A DNA stretch of 64,000 bases from JAIVJM01 sp963816985 (GCA_963816985.1 CAWFMF010000004.1:2480001-2544000), one strand, 5' to 3'. Positions 26,162-35,229 are shown, counted from the first letter of the stretch. Notes: generated from the letters alone by a model not told the origin. Program-made: numbers and translations.

Positions 26162-26716
26162 TTGCTTTTTAGCCTTACCTTTCTTCGTCGCCTTTTTCGC
26201 GCCACCTCTACGCACGGCTTTCTTCGTTGCCGTCGGTTGTTCTTGCGCCGGGGGCTCATCAAGCGCAATGACAACGGTTGGTAGAAGAACCGCAGGGAAT
26301 GGCCCCCTTCCGGTCACGACAGCTATCAACTCTCGCGCGGCTGAATACAATACCGATGCCCCGGTAGTCTTAAGTGCCATCATCGCACGTTCCCTATCTT
26401 CAATAGGTTGATCCGGGTTTAGTATGAAGTAGCCAATCATCACAACCTTGAAGTCATACGGAAACTTTACTTCGGCTGCGGTTCGTGACTCTATCTCAAC
26501 AAGAACCGCTACTCGGTTTGGGTCTTCTAGGTTGGGGCGTCCCCCGATCCGCGCATTGATTGTCAGATCGCCGGGGTCAAACAGACCTTCTAATTGAGGA
26601 TGAAGGCCCATCTGCAAAAAGTTGGTGCGCTCCACCTCAAGACCGGGCCTCACTGCAAAGTGAAACTCTCGGACGTAATACCCTTCAAGTTGTAACGGGG
26701 ACAGTAGCAAAGGCAT
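26153..26716 (-). CDS. SecB-like chaperone of a toxin-antitoxin-chaperone (TAC) module
   Basis: Residues 8-150 fit the SecB fold: LQLEGYYVREFHFAV, VEIESRTAAEVKFPYDFKV and the conserved C-terminal segment VLYSAARELIAVVTGRG followed by PFPAVLLP, which parallels the SecB pattern of a tyrosine-containing helix then TxRGxFPxLLLxP. A Lys-rich tail (TKKAVRRGGAKKATKKGK) extends the last 25 residues and is unusual for SecB. It starts 12 bp after the XRE antitoxin stop. In TAC modules such a chaperone protects an aggregation-prone antitoxin. The stop lies in a hairpin just before the tRNA. Confidence 0.75.
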   Translation of the reverse strand: MPLLLSPLQLEGYYVREFHFAVRPGLEVERTNFLQMGLHPQLEGLFDPGDLTINARIGGRPNLEDPNRVAVLVEIESRTAAEVKFPYDFKVVMIGYFILNPDQPIEDRERAMMALKTTGASVLYSAARELIAVVTGRGPFPAVLLPTVVIALDEPPAQEQPTATKKAVRRGGAKKATKKGKAKKQQR

Positions 26717-26728
26717 TAGATTCGCCTC

Positions 26729-27310
26729 TCACGACGACGGCATGTCTACCTCAGACATTAACCGTGTAAGTGAAGCCTGATTTTTAAGTTTGCCGCTTAA
26801 AAGCCCCCAATCTTGCATTCTAAAGATGCCCATTGACGGCACATTACCTGCGCTTGGGGCGGCAAGTCTTTCGCCCACACGCCCGCCGCCGTGACGTCCT
26901 TTGGGCTCCATAAAGAAACACTCATCCGGACTAGGCGCGACCGGCGTGCTCTCCCGGAAAGACCACATATCAAACGGTCGGCCTTTGGTCTCCCAGCAGC
27001 GGCGGAAAACGTCGGCGTTGACCGGCCCGCGCTCGTTATGAGGGTCATCGGTGTCTTCATACGCCACTACCGAGACCTTAAGGCCAAGCGCGCGAGCCAG
27101 CCTGACGACCGTATCAAGCGAGATGTTGCCGGGGTCGTTAAAGATTTGCGAAACCCGGCCCTTGCTAACCCCCGCCGCTTTCGCCAGCTTAGCCCTCGTC
27201 ATGTTGTCGAGAGCCTTCATCTTGCTTTGCAACTGCTCAACAAAATCCGAAGCGATGCTATAAAGAAAATCTTCCAGGCTTCGTTCTGTCCAGTGTGTAG
27301 TGCTGCTCAT
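26729..27310 (-). CDS. XRE-type antitoxin of the TAC module
   Basis: Residues about 35-80 form a helix-turn-helix (TRAKLAKAAGVSKGRVSQIF), followed by a long C-terminal half (to residue 193) ending GIFRMQDWGLLSGKLKNQ. HigA-like antitoxins of TAC modules carry a C-terminal chaperone-addiction region after the HTH; the long tail with its aromatic residues may be that region, but this is inferred. The start overlaps the toxin stop by 4 bp (ATGA). The gene order toxin, antitoxin, chaperone is the usual TAC order. Confidence 0.75.
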   Translation of the reverse strand: MSSTTHWTERSLEDFLYSIASDFVEQLQSKMKALDNMTRAKLAKAAGVSKGRVSQIFNDPGNISLDTVVRLARALGLKVSVVAYEDTDDPHNERGPVNADVFRRCWETKGRPFDMWSFRESTPVAPSPDECFFMEPKGRHGGGRVGERLAAPSAGNVPSMGIFRMQDWGLLSGKLKNQASLTRLMSEVDMPSS

Positions 27311-27783
27311 TTAGCTTTGCCCTCACCTTCTATAAAGAGATTGGGGTCTCGCAGTGCTGCAAGTACGTCCGGGTCTACCCGCATCTTTTCGGCGCGCGCT
27401 AACTCCGTAATATCGGTGCTCCACCTTTTCTTTTTGGCGTAGAGTATTAGCACGCACATCTCAAAATGGGGGTTCTCCTTCTTCGGTCGGCAGAGAAAGC
27501 CGTAAAGCCTTTCCCCTTCCGACACATTCTTAAACACAAAGCATCCGGTATACTTGCCGCCATGCTGACTCTGATTCCAGCCGTGAAACCTTTCGTCGTT
27601 ATGATGTCCACCCGTCCAAAAGTCAAAACTCTTTAAGTGATACCTCTGCGCGCTCACCTTCAACTTGTCGAAAGCAGCCTTTATATCAACGTAAGATGCG
27701 GAGTGCCGTTCTAGGAAAGCGACAGCGCGCCGCGCGTGCTGTAACCCGGCCCGTATGTTGATAGAGCAAGTACTTCCCGCCAC
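27307..27783 (-). CDS. RelE/HigB-like toxin candidate of the TAC module
   Basis: GTG 27783 starts a 158-residue protein. The C-terminal half has the rhythm of RelE/HigB mRNA interferases: YGFLCRPKKENPHFEMCVLILYA cut here, then KKKRWSTDITELARAEKMR, parallel to the family's KKTxKTPxxEIxxAxxR. The N-terminal half (residues 1-70) is longer than in typical HigB. Assignment rests on this pattern plus position before an XRE gene and a SecB-like gene. Catalytic residues cannot be fixed by eye. A 32-bp perfect palindrome lies 35 bp upstream. Confidence 0.6.
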   Translation of the reverse strand: MAGSTCSINIRAGLQHARRAVAFLERHSASYVDIKAAFDKLKVSAQRYHLKSFDFWTGGHHNDERFHGWNQSQHGGKYTGCFVFKNVSEGERLYGFLCRPKKENPHFEMCVLILYAKKKRWSTDITELARAEKMRVDPDVLAALRDPNLFIEGEGKAK

Positions 27784-27817
27784 GTCAACCCGCCTTCCAA
27801 TTGAGGATATGCGACCA

Positions 27818-27849
27818 CGGAGGGAGTTTAATATATTAAACTCCCTCCG
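27818..27849. promoter_or_regulatory. 32-bp perfect palindrome, operator candidate of the TAC operon
   Basis: CGGAGGGAGTTTAATA (27818-27833) is followed directly by its exact reverse complement (27834-27849). It lies 34 bp upstream of the toxin start and 29 bp beyond the transposase stop. The AT-rich centre could hold a -10 element and the arms an XRE dimer site. As an RNA hairpin it could also end transposase transcription. Confidence 0.6.
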
Positions 27850-27878
27850 GTCAAGCTAGTTTGACGAGGACTTATGGG

Positions 27879-28847
27879 CTAATCCTTCTTGGTAGAGTCC
27901 CGATACATGAGCCGCTTGCCTTCAAAGCCTTTGAGGGCTTCCAGCGTCCGCTCGCCATCTTCGAACTTCCGCAAGTTGTATCTGAAATCGAACTCCGAAA
28001 GATAGCGGTGAAGGTGCTTGGGCGACCAGTGATGATACGTGCCGTGAACGCCGCGCTTGAGAAGCGCGTGGAAACTCTCGCATGAGTTCACATGAGCCTT
28101 GCCCCGCACGTACTCGCCTTTGTAGTGGTTCACGGCTTCATGCGTGGCGAACTCTTCACCGACGCCGAAGTAAGACGCCGACTCGTCCGAGCAGATCGTC
28201 GCTTCGGGACTCACGCACTCGCGCAGGGCCGCACGAAGATTGTGCTGCGTCACGGTCGCCATGTGGGTTGAGCGCACGCGCCCGTCGCGCTCAACCAGCG
28301 TCACGACGGGAGCTTTACCCACGACGCCGCGCCCCTTCACTTTGAGCTTGCGGACGCTGGCGTGCATGTTCTTGGCCTTGCCGCCGATGTACGTCTCATC
28401 GGCTTCCACGATGCCGCCGAAGCCGCCGAGCTTAGAGGCGAGCGGTTCCTGAGACATGGCGTAGCGGATTCTGTGAGCAAGAAACCACGCCGACTTGTAG
28501 GTGATGCCCATCATGCGGTGAAGCTGATGCGCGCTCATGCCCTTCTTAGACGAGCACATGAGATGAATGGCGAGCAACCACTTTGAGAGGGGAATGTGTG
28601 AGTCTTCGAAGATGCTACCCACGCGAACGGTGAACTGCTTCCGGCATACCTTGCACTTCCACACGCCCTTGCGCACCGGAGTCTTCGACTCCGCCTTGGC
28701 CGTGAGCCTGTACGCGCCCTCTGTCTTACAATGCGGGCAGATGGTTCCGTTCGGCCAGCGTCGGAACTCTAAGAACTCGCGGGCGGCATCTTCGTCGCTG
28801 AAATACTTGGCGAGGTTCGCAAGGTTGAGTGTTGTGTCGCTCTTCAT
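27879..28847 (-). CDS. IS1595-family transposase (ISXO2-like DDE domain)
   Basis: The 322-residue protein has the family's N-terminal zinc ribbon (CPHC about residue 36, CKVC about residue 65) and the DDE(N) catalytic domain: EADETYIGGK (first Asp), ICSDESASYF (second Asp) and HVNSCESFHALLKRGVHGTY with the Asn/Glu site. It ends with HLHRYLSEFDFRYNLRK, which is typical of IS1595. No frameshift or truncation is visible. It reads inward from the right end and would mobilise the whole 4.3-kb unit. Confidence 0.95.
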   Translation of the reverse strand: MKSDTTLNLANLAKYFSDEDAAREFLEFRRWPNGTICPHCKTEGAYRLTAKAESKTPVRKGVWKCKVCRKQFTVRVGSIFEDSHIPLSKWLLAIHLMCSSKKGMSAHQLHRMMGITYKSAWFLAHRIRYAMSQEPLASKLGGFGGIVEADETYIGGKAKNMHASVRKLKVKGRGVVGKAPVVTLVERDGRVRSTHMATVTQHNLRAALRECVSPEATICSDESASYFGVGEEFATHEAVNHYKGEYVRGKAHVNSCESFHALLKRGVHGTYHHWSPKHLHRYLSEFDFRYNLRKFEDGERTLEALKGFEGKRLMYRDSTKKD

Positions 28848-28895
28848 GCTGTAAGATTACAGGAAGAGTGTGGGTTTGTCAAGTATATAATTCCC

Positions 28896-28903
28896 AAAAG
28901 AAA
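28896..28903. repeat. Target site duplication of the transposon, right copy
   Basis: AAAAGAAA immediately follows the right terminal inverted repeat and equals 24543-24550. Confidence 0.92.
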
Positions 28904-28933
28904 CCCCCCGGCGGTGGAGAGCGGTTGTCGGAC

Positions 28934-28972
28934 GGCGGCGAGTCTCGCGAAAGGCTCGCCGCCTCTCTTTTT
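28934..28972 (+). terminator. Terminator separated from the CARDB-like gene by the transposon
   Basis: GGCGGCGAG (28934-28942) pairs with CTCGCCGCC (28955-28963) and is followed by TCTCTTTTT. If the transposon and one TSD are removed, it lies about 40-50 bp after the CARDB-like gene, so it was probably that gene's terminator. Confidence 0.75.
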
Positions 28973-29117
28973 CCGCCGCACATTATGACCCCGCTACCCG
29001 CCGTGCGAGGCCGTTGCCTGCGCGGGCGAAAAGCAATATAGTGTCCCGCATAACAGACAGAACTGCCGTCTCAAGCTTTCCACATCCGTATCAAGTCAGA
29101 CACCGAGGAGCCCTTCC

Positions 29118-32100
29118 GTGATGCAGAGGTTCAGCCTTCTCCCGCGCAGACTCTCGGCGACAGCCGCGCTGCTGTTGCTCTCCCAACTCCTGAACGTCTC
29201 GACGCCGATGCAGGCCCACGCGCAGACGGCGCAGGCCGGAGGGCAGACGGCGACGACACCCATGACCGCCGCGCAGCCCGCCGAGAGAAATCCTTTGAGG
29301 CCGCTCGCGTACCGTTCCATCGGGCCGCACCGGGGCGGGCGCGTGACGGCGGTCGCCGGGATCACGTCGCAGCCCTTCGTCTATTACTTCGGCGCGACGG
29401 GCGGCGGCGTGTGGAAGACCACGGACGGCGGGGTGAGTTGGGAACCGGTCTCGGACGCCTTCTTCAAGACGGGCTCGGTCGGCGCAATCGGCGTCGCGGA
29501 GTCCGACCCGAACGTCGTCTACGTCGGGATGGGCGAGTCGCCGATTCGCGGCAACGTCTCGCACGGCGACGGGATGTATAAGACGACGGACGCGGGGAAG
29601 ACGTGGAAGAAGATTGGACTGGACGACACGCGCCACATCGCACGCGTGCGCGTCCACCCGCGCAACCCAGACCTCGTGTATGCCGCTGCGCTCGGCCACA
29701 CCTTCGGGCCGAACGAGCAGCGCGGCGTCTACCGCTCCAAAGACGGCGGGAAGACTTGGGAGCGGGTTCTTTATCGAGGCCCGAAGGCGGGCGCGATTGA
29801 CCTCGTGTTAGACCCCACGAACGCGAACATCATCTACGCGGGCTTCTGGGAAGTCATCCGCCGCCCGTGGTCTCTGGAATCGGGCGGCCCCGGCGGCGGG
29901 CTCTTCAAGTCAACGGACGGCGGCGACACTTGGACGGAGTTGACGCGCGCGCCCGGAATGCCGCGAGGGCTGGTCGGCAAAATCGGCGTCGCCGTCTCGC
30001 CCGCGAACCCCGAACGCGTGTGGGCCATCGTCGAGGCCGAGGACGGCGGCGTCTTCCGCTCCGACAACGGCGGGCGCACCTGGACGAAGACGAACGAGCA
30101 GCGCAACCTTCGCCAGCGCGCGTGGTACTACACGCGCATCTACGCCGACACGCAGAACCCTGAGAGCGTCTACGTCTTGAACGTCGGCTTCTTCAAGTCG
30201 AACGACGGCGGGCGCAACTTTAATCAGATCGGCGTGCCGCACGGCGACAACCACGACCTCTGGATCGCGCCCAACGACGCGGCGCGGATGGTTGAAGGCA
30301 ACGACGGCGGCGCGAACGTCTCCTTCAACGGCGGGCGCACGTGGACGGAGCAGGATCAGGCCACGGCGCAGTTCTACCGCGTCGCCCTCGACAACGATTT
30401 CCCCTATCACGTCTACGGCGCGCAGCAGGACAACTCGACCATCAAGATCGCCTCGCGCACCAACGACTTCGGCATCGGCGAGTCGGACTGGTATGACGTG
30501 GGCGGCGGCGAGTCCGGCTGGATTGCGCCGAGCCCGAAGGATTCCAACATCGTCTACGCCGGTTCATACGGCGGATATTTGACTCGATACGACCACCGCA
30601 CGAAGCAGTTGCGCTCCGTCAACGTCTGGCCCGAAAACCCGATGGGCTACGGGGCCGAGGGGATGAAGTACCGCTTCCAGTGGAACTATCCCATCCTGTT
30701 TTCGCCGCACGACCCGAACACGCTCTACGCGGCGGGCGACCACCTCTTCCGCTCGACGAACGAGGGGCAGACGTGGGAGGCCATCTCGCCCGACCTGACG
30801 CGCAACGACAAGTCGAAGCAGGGCTCTTCGGGCGGGCCGATTACCAAAGACAACACGAGCGTCGAGTATTACGACACGATCTTCACGGTCGCCGAGTCGC
30901 CCGTGCAGAAGGGCGTCATCTGGGCGGGCACGGACGACGGGCTCGTGCAGGTCACGCGCGACGCCGGGAAGACTTGGTCGAACGTCACGCCGCGCGGCAT
31001 CCCCGAATGGATTCAAATCAACTCGGTCGAAGCCTCGCCGCACGAGGCGGGCGCGGCCTACGTCGCCGCGACGATGTACAAGTGGGACGACTTCCGCCCC
31101 TACCTCTACAAGACTACCGACTTCGGCAAGTCTTGGAAGAAGATTGACACGGGTATCCCCGACGGCGCGTTCACGCGCGTCATCCGCGAAGACACGGCGC
31201 GGCGCGGACTGCTCTACGCGGGCACGGAGACCGGCATGTACGTCTCCTTCGACGACGGCGAACGCTGGCAGCCCCTTCAACTCAATCTCCCCGTCGTCCC
31301 CATCACCGACCTCGCCGTCCACAAGCGCGAGCGCGACCTCGTCGTCGCCACACAGGGCCGCTCCTTCTGGATTCTGGACGACCTCTCCGTGCTCCAACAG
31401 TTGACCGACGCGATGCGCGCGGGGCAGGGCGAAGCCGTCTCTGCTCAAGCCCGAAGACGCCTACCGCTTTCAGGGCGGAGGCGGCCAGCCGCTCCCGCCG
31501 ACCGCGACCATCGGTGCGAACCCGACGCCCGGCGTCGTCGTCTACTACTACCTCAAGTCGAGGCCGACGACCGACGTGACGCTCGAATTCCTCGACCCCA
31601 CGGGCAAGTCCGTCCGCAAGTTCACCGCCAAGGCCCTGCCCGCGCCGAGCCCGACCCCGACGCCGACGGGCGGAGTCGCGGGCCAGCCGGGGACTTCCAC
31701 CGCGCCCGGCTCAGCTCAAGTCACGATGCCGCCCCAACAACCCGCCGCGCCTTCCGGCGAAGAGTCCTCCACCTTCGGCGGCGCGGGCGCGGGAGCCGGA
31801 GGCCCACGCCCCGGCACGGAGGCGGGGCTCAACCGCTTCGTCTGGGACACGCGCCATGCGGAAGCCGCGCGCTTCCCCGGCCTCATCCTCTGGTCGGGCG
31901 AGATGCGCGGCCCGCGCGCCGTCCCCGGCACGTATCAAGTCCGGCTCACGGTGGACGGGAAGACCTTAACGCAGCCCTTCGAAATCCTGCGCGACCCGCG
32001 CATCCAGACGACGCCGGAAGAGTTTGCCAAGCAGTTCACTTTGCTCTCGAAGATACGCGACAAGCTCACCGAGACGCACAACGCTATCACCCAGATTCGA

Positions 32101-32505
32101 GAGGTGCGCCGACAGGTGGACGACCTCCTCAAGCGCATCGCCGAACAGCCCGAAGCCAAGCCCGTCGCCGACGGCGGCAAGGCTCTGAACGCCAAGCTGA
32201 CGGCGATTGAGGAGGAGCTTTACCAGACTAAGAACCAGAGCAGCCAGGACCCTCTGAACTACCCGATTCGTCTTAACAACAAACTCGCCGCCCTCGGCGG
32301 CATCGTCGCCAGCTCCGACAACGCGCCCACCGACCAGTCCTACACGCTCTACGAAGAGCTGGTCACGAAGATAGACGCGCAACTGCGCCTCCTCAATCAA
32401 GTGATGACCGCCGACCTCAAGGCCTTCAACAACCTCGTCCGCACCAACGACATCCCGGCGGTCATCGTCAAGCCGACGACCCCGCCCGCGACGGCGGGCC
32501 AGTAA
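29118..32505 (+). pseudogene. BNR/sortilin-like (WD40/YVTN) secreted protein, disrupted by a single-base frameshift
   Basis: The first frame (29118 to about 31439) has a signal peptide (residues about 8-37) and many BNR/Asp-box repeats (GGVWKTTDGGVSWEPVS, GVYRSKDGGKTWERV, GLFKSTDGGDTWTEL). The second frame (about 31441-32505) continues the protein without overlap in function: LLKPEDAYRFQGGGG, TLEFLDPTGKSVRKF, a Pro-rich linker and a helical C-terminus. Removing the T at 31440 joins them as GEAVLLKPEDAYRF and gives about 1,128 residues, the usual size for this family. Members are secreted and possibly peptidase- or sugar-related; the family name is descriptive. A GAGGAG site precedes GTG 29118 and ATG 29121. 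Confidence 0.85.
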
Positions 32506-32520
32506 GGCTCGACTCCACAA

Positions 32521-32562
32521 AAGAGTGAGGGGAGGAAGACCGGTCTTCCTCCCCTCACTCTT
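32521..32562. terminator. Bidirectional terminator hairpin
   Basis: A 42-bp perfect palindrome with arms AAGAGTGAGGGGAGGAAGAC (32521-32540) and their complement (32543-32562) lies between two convergent genes (stops at 32505 and 32627). Confidence 0.8.
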
Positions 32563-32626
32563 GAGCGACATCTCTTAACCCGCGCTCCATTTCAACGTCC
32601 ATGAAAGACTTCGTGGAGGGGCGTCT

Positions 32627-33004
32627 TTAATCCGCAACCTCGACTTCGATAACATCCCCATCCCGCAACTGATGTTGCTCCCGCAACTTTACTTCGCAAG
32701 CGACTTCGATAATCTTCCTCGATTGCGGCTCGCCGTCGGCCTTGTCCGTCCGCAAGATGAACGCCGCCCGGCCAAACACTTTGCAGGGCACGATACTGAC
32801 CGAGACCGTCCCGCCGTACTCTTCCGCCTCCAGTCGCGCCCGCTCCCGTGGCAAATCAAAGGGCTCGTCCAACTCGACGTTCAAGGTGCCGGGGAAGAGC
32901 CGCATGCCGGTCTTGTTCCGGTAATGGTCTTGCAGCTTCTCGATCCAGAAAGAGAAGTTTCCGACGCCGGTCACTAATTTCCCCTTCAATACTCTCATCA
33001 ACAT
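32627..33004 (-). CDS. CTP-dependent riboflavin kinase-like protein (archaeal RibK/DUF120 type)
   Basis: The 125-residue protein matches the archaeal-type riboflavin kinase: GKLVTGVGNF, LFPGTLNVELDEPFD (the LYPGTLNV motif), CKVFGRAAFILRT and IIEVACEVKLREQ with the terminal DGDVIEVEV. Known members make FMN from riboflavin with CTP as phosphate donor. Bacteria usually use the bifunctional RibF instead, so this is either an accessory enzyme or a transferred gene. Start may be ATG 33004 or 32998. The next gene upstream (MOSC) starts 17 bp away, suggesting an operon. Confidence 0.8.
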   Translation of the reverse strand: MLMRVLKGKLVTGVGNFSFWIEKLQDHYRNKTGMRLFPGTLNVELDEPFDLPRERARLEAEEYGGTVSVSIVPCKVFGRAAFILRTDKADGEPQSRKIIEVACEVKLREQHQLRDGDVIEVEVAD

Positions 33005-33020
33005 GTATCCCTGACGCCTA

Positions 33021-33743
33021 CTACCCTCCCAGGGTCACGACTTGACCGACACGAAGCTCGCCCGCCCTGACCACCGTGCCGTAGACGCCTGCGTAATTCT
33101 CGTTCAGACGAACAACGGTCTTCATCACTTCAGAGTCCCGCTCGGCTGTGTCCGGGTCAAGATTAACCATGACGCATCGCTCATCCCTCATCGTCACCCT
33201 GAGGGCCGCCCCGCCGTTCACTTCACCAAACATCAATGTCCGGCCCACCCACCTGTCTTCCTCAAACGGCTCGGCGCTATTTGTTTCGAGCACCACGTTC
33301 GGTCGAAACCGGCGAAGGTCAGCGTCTCGGCCCGATTCGCGGGCGACGTGATGCACTGTGCCGAGGCTGATGACCGAAAGACAGGCTTCGTCGAAGATGC
33401 CGTGTCTGAGATTCATCAATTCGACATCACTGCCAAACCGGCTCGAAATCTCCTCCCGTAGTTCGTCGCTTCGGAGTTCGTACTCTTTCCCGTCCGGCGT
33501 ACAAACGTGAGTCGGGAGTAGCTCGGCGGTGTTGGCGTCGAGCCGGAATGGTTTGTAGAGAAGCAACTGCGGTAATTTGCTCGCCGACAGCCACGGGAAC
33601 CCACTTTTGTCGGTGAGTCGTCGAAAAGCTAACCTGCGATCACCCTCAATGCCATGCCAACTCAGCCTTGCAACATCCAGCGATTCACCGGCCATTGACT
33701 TGACCGGGTAACGAAAGATCGCGCTGATTCGTCCTAGCTCCAT
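33021..33743 (-). CDS. MOSC-domain protein with MOSC N-terminal beta-barrel
   Basis: The N-terminal MOSC_N barrel starts GRISAIFRYPVKSMAGE and GIEGDRRLAFR. The C-terminal MOSC domain shows FRPNVVLETNSAEPFEEDRW, CVMVNLDPDTAERD and YAGVYGTVVRAGELRVG. A cysteine in RDERCVMVNLDP is at the position that binds molybdenum cofactor in mARC/YcbX-type proteins. Related proteins reduce N-hydroxylated compounds or transfer sulfur. It is a full-length 240-residue member. Confidence 0.9.
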   Translation of the reverse strand: MELGRISAIFRYPVKSMAGESLDVARLSWHGIEGDRRLAFRRLTDKSGFPWLSASKLPQLLLYKPFRLDANTAELLPTHVCTPDGKEYELRSDELREEISSRFGSDVELMNLRHGIFDEACLSVISLGTVHHVARESGRDADLRRFRPNVVLETNSAEPFEEDRWVGRTLMFGEVNGGAALRVTMRDERCVMVNLDPDTAERDSEVMKTVVRLNENYAGVYGTVVRAGELRVGQVVTLGG

Positions 33744-33792
33744 GTGCCTCCAGAGCAGCTCTCTACTGTGTCAATGTAATGGTTTCAACTGA

Positions 33793-35229
33793 TCAAACTT
33801 CCACTTCGAACGGCGGGACGTTCGGCTCGCCCGTCACCACGTTTATTTTAAGAGGCCTCAGCGCGTCGTCCGCGAGATGCCCATACGGGACGACCTTCAT
33901 GCGGTTCCCCTTAATCTCGGCGAGCACGAAATGGCCTTCTTCGTCGCCGCCCCACGCCTGTGTTCTGGCTTCTCCGAAGCGGCTCGCTTTTGGCTTGCTC
34001 GATTCAAACTTCCCGCTCCCGCCCGTGACGAAATAGTGGACGCCCCGGTCGAGCGAGTGCTGGAAGTCGTGCTCGTGCCCGCAGAAGACCGCGCGCACCC
34101 CCGCGCCGATGAATTTCGGCACGAAGAAATCAATGACCGACTTCTGGTTGGAGTGTCTGGGGCCGGCGCAGAAGGGCGGGTGATGGAAGAAAGGGATGCG
34201 CCATTTGACCGCCGCCCCTCCGTCGCCGGGGAGCACGGCTTCGATGAACGGCTGATGGTTCTTGTGCTTGAAGTACCGCTCGGAGAAGAGCCAGCTTTGC
34301 TTTGAAGTGTCGAGACAGATGAGCTCGATGTCGGAGCCGAAGCGGACGCGGTAAAACATCCCCGGTTCGAGCGACGCGTCGCCGGTCTCCATCGCCTCGA
34401 CGAAACGGTTTTTGATGTACATGTTGTCGTAGAGCTGACGACGGTCGTCAGAAGACTCCGCGAAAGTCTCGCCATCATCGTGATTGCCGACCGCCGGGAA
34501 GACGGGCACGCGGTTGATGACGAAACGGTACGGCTGGAAGAAGGTGAAGAACCAGTCGTCGTCCTCGTCGCCGCTGCCCTGCTTGCTGCCGTGATAAATG
34601 TTGTCGCCGGTCGAGAGAATCAAACGCACGTCGTGCTCTTTCAAAGCGCGCGCGAGGGACGCCGCCACTTCACGCTGGCACTGCCCGTCTTTGGATGCTT
34701 TCTGCACGCCCCTGCCGAAATCGCCGAGGATCGCGAACGTGAGGTCGGGGGATTCCTGCGCCGGGTCGGGAAACGTTCGGAACTCGTTTTCATAAACAAA
34801 CTTGCTTCGGCGCATGAAACCTTTGTCACCTTCTATCTCCCAGTCCAGCAAAGGCCCGGCCCCCCACTCCCTGCCGTTCACTTTCACGCGATACGTGTAG
34901 GCCGTCTCCGGCTTGAGGTCTTTGAAGACGGCGTGGTTCGCGCCCGCCACCAGCTTCTTTTGCGTGTTGCCCGTGCCTTTTTCGGTCAGCTCCACTTCGG
35001 CTGCCGTGTTGTTCGAGGCATACGGCGCTGAGCTTGCGCCTATCAGGTTCGTGCGAGACGTGTTGAAGTCGTTGAGGTCTTCGTCGTCAATCAATCCCCA
35101 TTTCCCGGTGTCGGGATTGCCTTTGAGCTTAAAGTAGAAGGCCCCCCATGCAATCAGCGCGCTGTCGTGTGTGAGACCCGCCAGATAGAGATACTCTTCC
35201 CGGTGAATTGATAAATCATTATCCGCCAT
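33793..35229 (-). CDS. Purple-acid-phosphatase-like metallophosphoesterase
   Basis: The N-terminal 150 residues form an Ig/fibronectin-like region (HDSALIAWGAFYFKLKGN). The catalytic domain shows the metal ligands in order: LGDFGRG (D), STGDNIYHG (D), AVGNHDDGE (N,H), FFHHPPF (H) and CGHEHDFQ (H,H). No signal peptide is obvious. A GGAGGA lies 6 nt before ATG 35229. Substrates may be phosphomonoesters; not assignable. Confidence 0.9.
   Translation of the reverse strand: MADNDLSIHREEYLYLAGLTHDSALIAWGAFYFKLKGNPDTGKWGLIDDEDLNDFNTSRTNLIGASSAPYASNNTAAEVELTEKGTGNTQKKLVAGANHAVFKDLKPETAYTYRVKVNGREWGAGPLLDWEIEGDKGFMRRSKFVYENEFRTFPDPAQESPDLTFAILGDFGRGVQKASKDGQCQREVAASLARALKEHDVRLILSTGDNIYHGSKQGSGDEDDDWFFTFFQPYRFVINRVPVFPAVGNHDDGETFAESSDDRRQLYDNMYIKNRFVEAMETGDASLEPGMFYRVRFGSDIELICLDTSKQSWLFSERYFKHKNHQPFIEAVLPGDGGAAVKWRIPFFHHPPFCAGPRHSNQKSVIDFFVPKFIGAGVRAVFCGHEHDFQHSLDRGVHYFVTGGSGKFESSKPKASRFGEARTQAWGGDEEGHFVLAEIKGNRMKVVPYGHLADDALRPLKINVVTGEPNVPPFEVEV

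Larger units (their letters stand above)
24551..28895. mobile_element. Complete IS1595-family transposon with accessory cargo (4,345 bp)
   Basis: The ends 24551-24574 and 28872-28895 are perfect 24-bp inverted repeats beginning GGGAATTATATACTTG. They are flanked by the direct repeat AAAAGAAA. The transposase lies next to the right end and reads leftward. Cargo from left to right: promoter and operator, Panacea-domain gene, partner gene (both +), then on the minus strand a small basic protein, a tRNA, a SecB-like gene, an XRE regulator and a toxin-like gene. Base composition is visibly more AT-rich than the chromosome. The perfect ends and perfect TSD suggest recent insertion and probable mobility. 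Confidence 0.92.
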
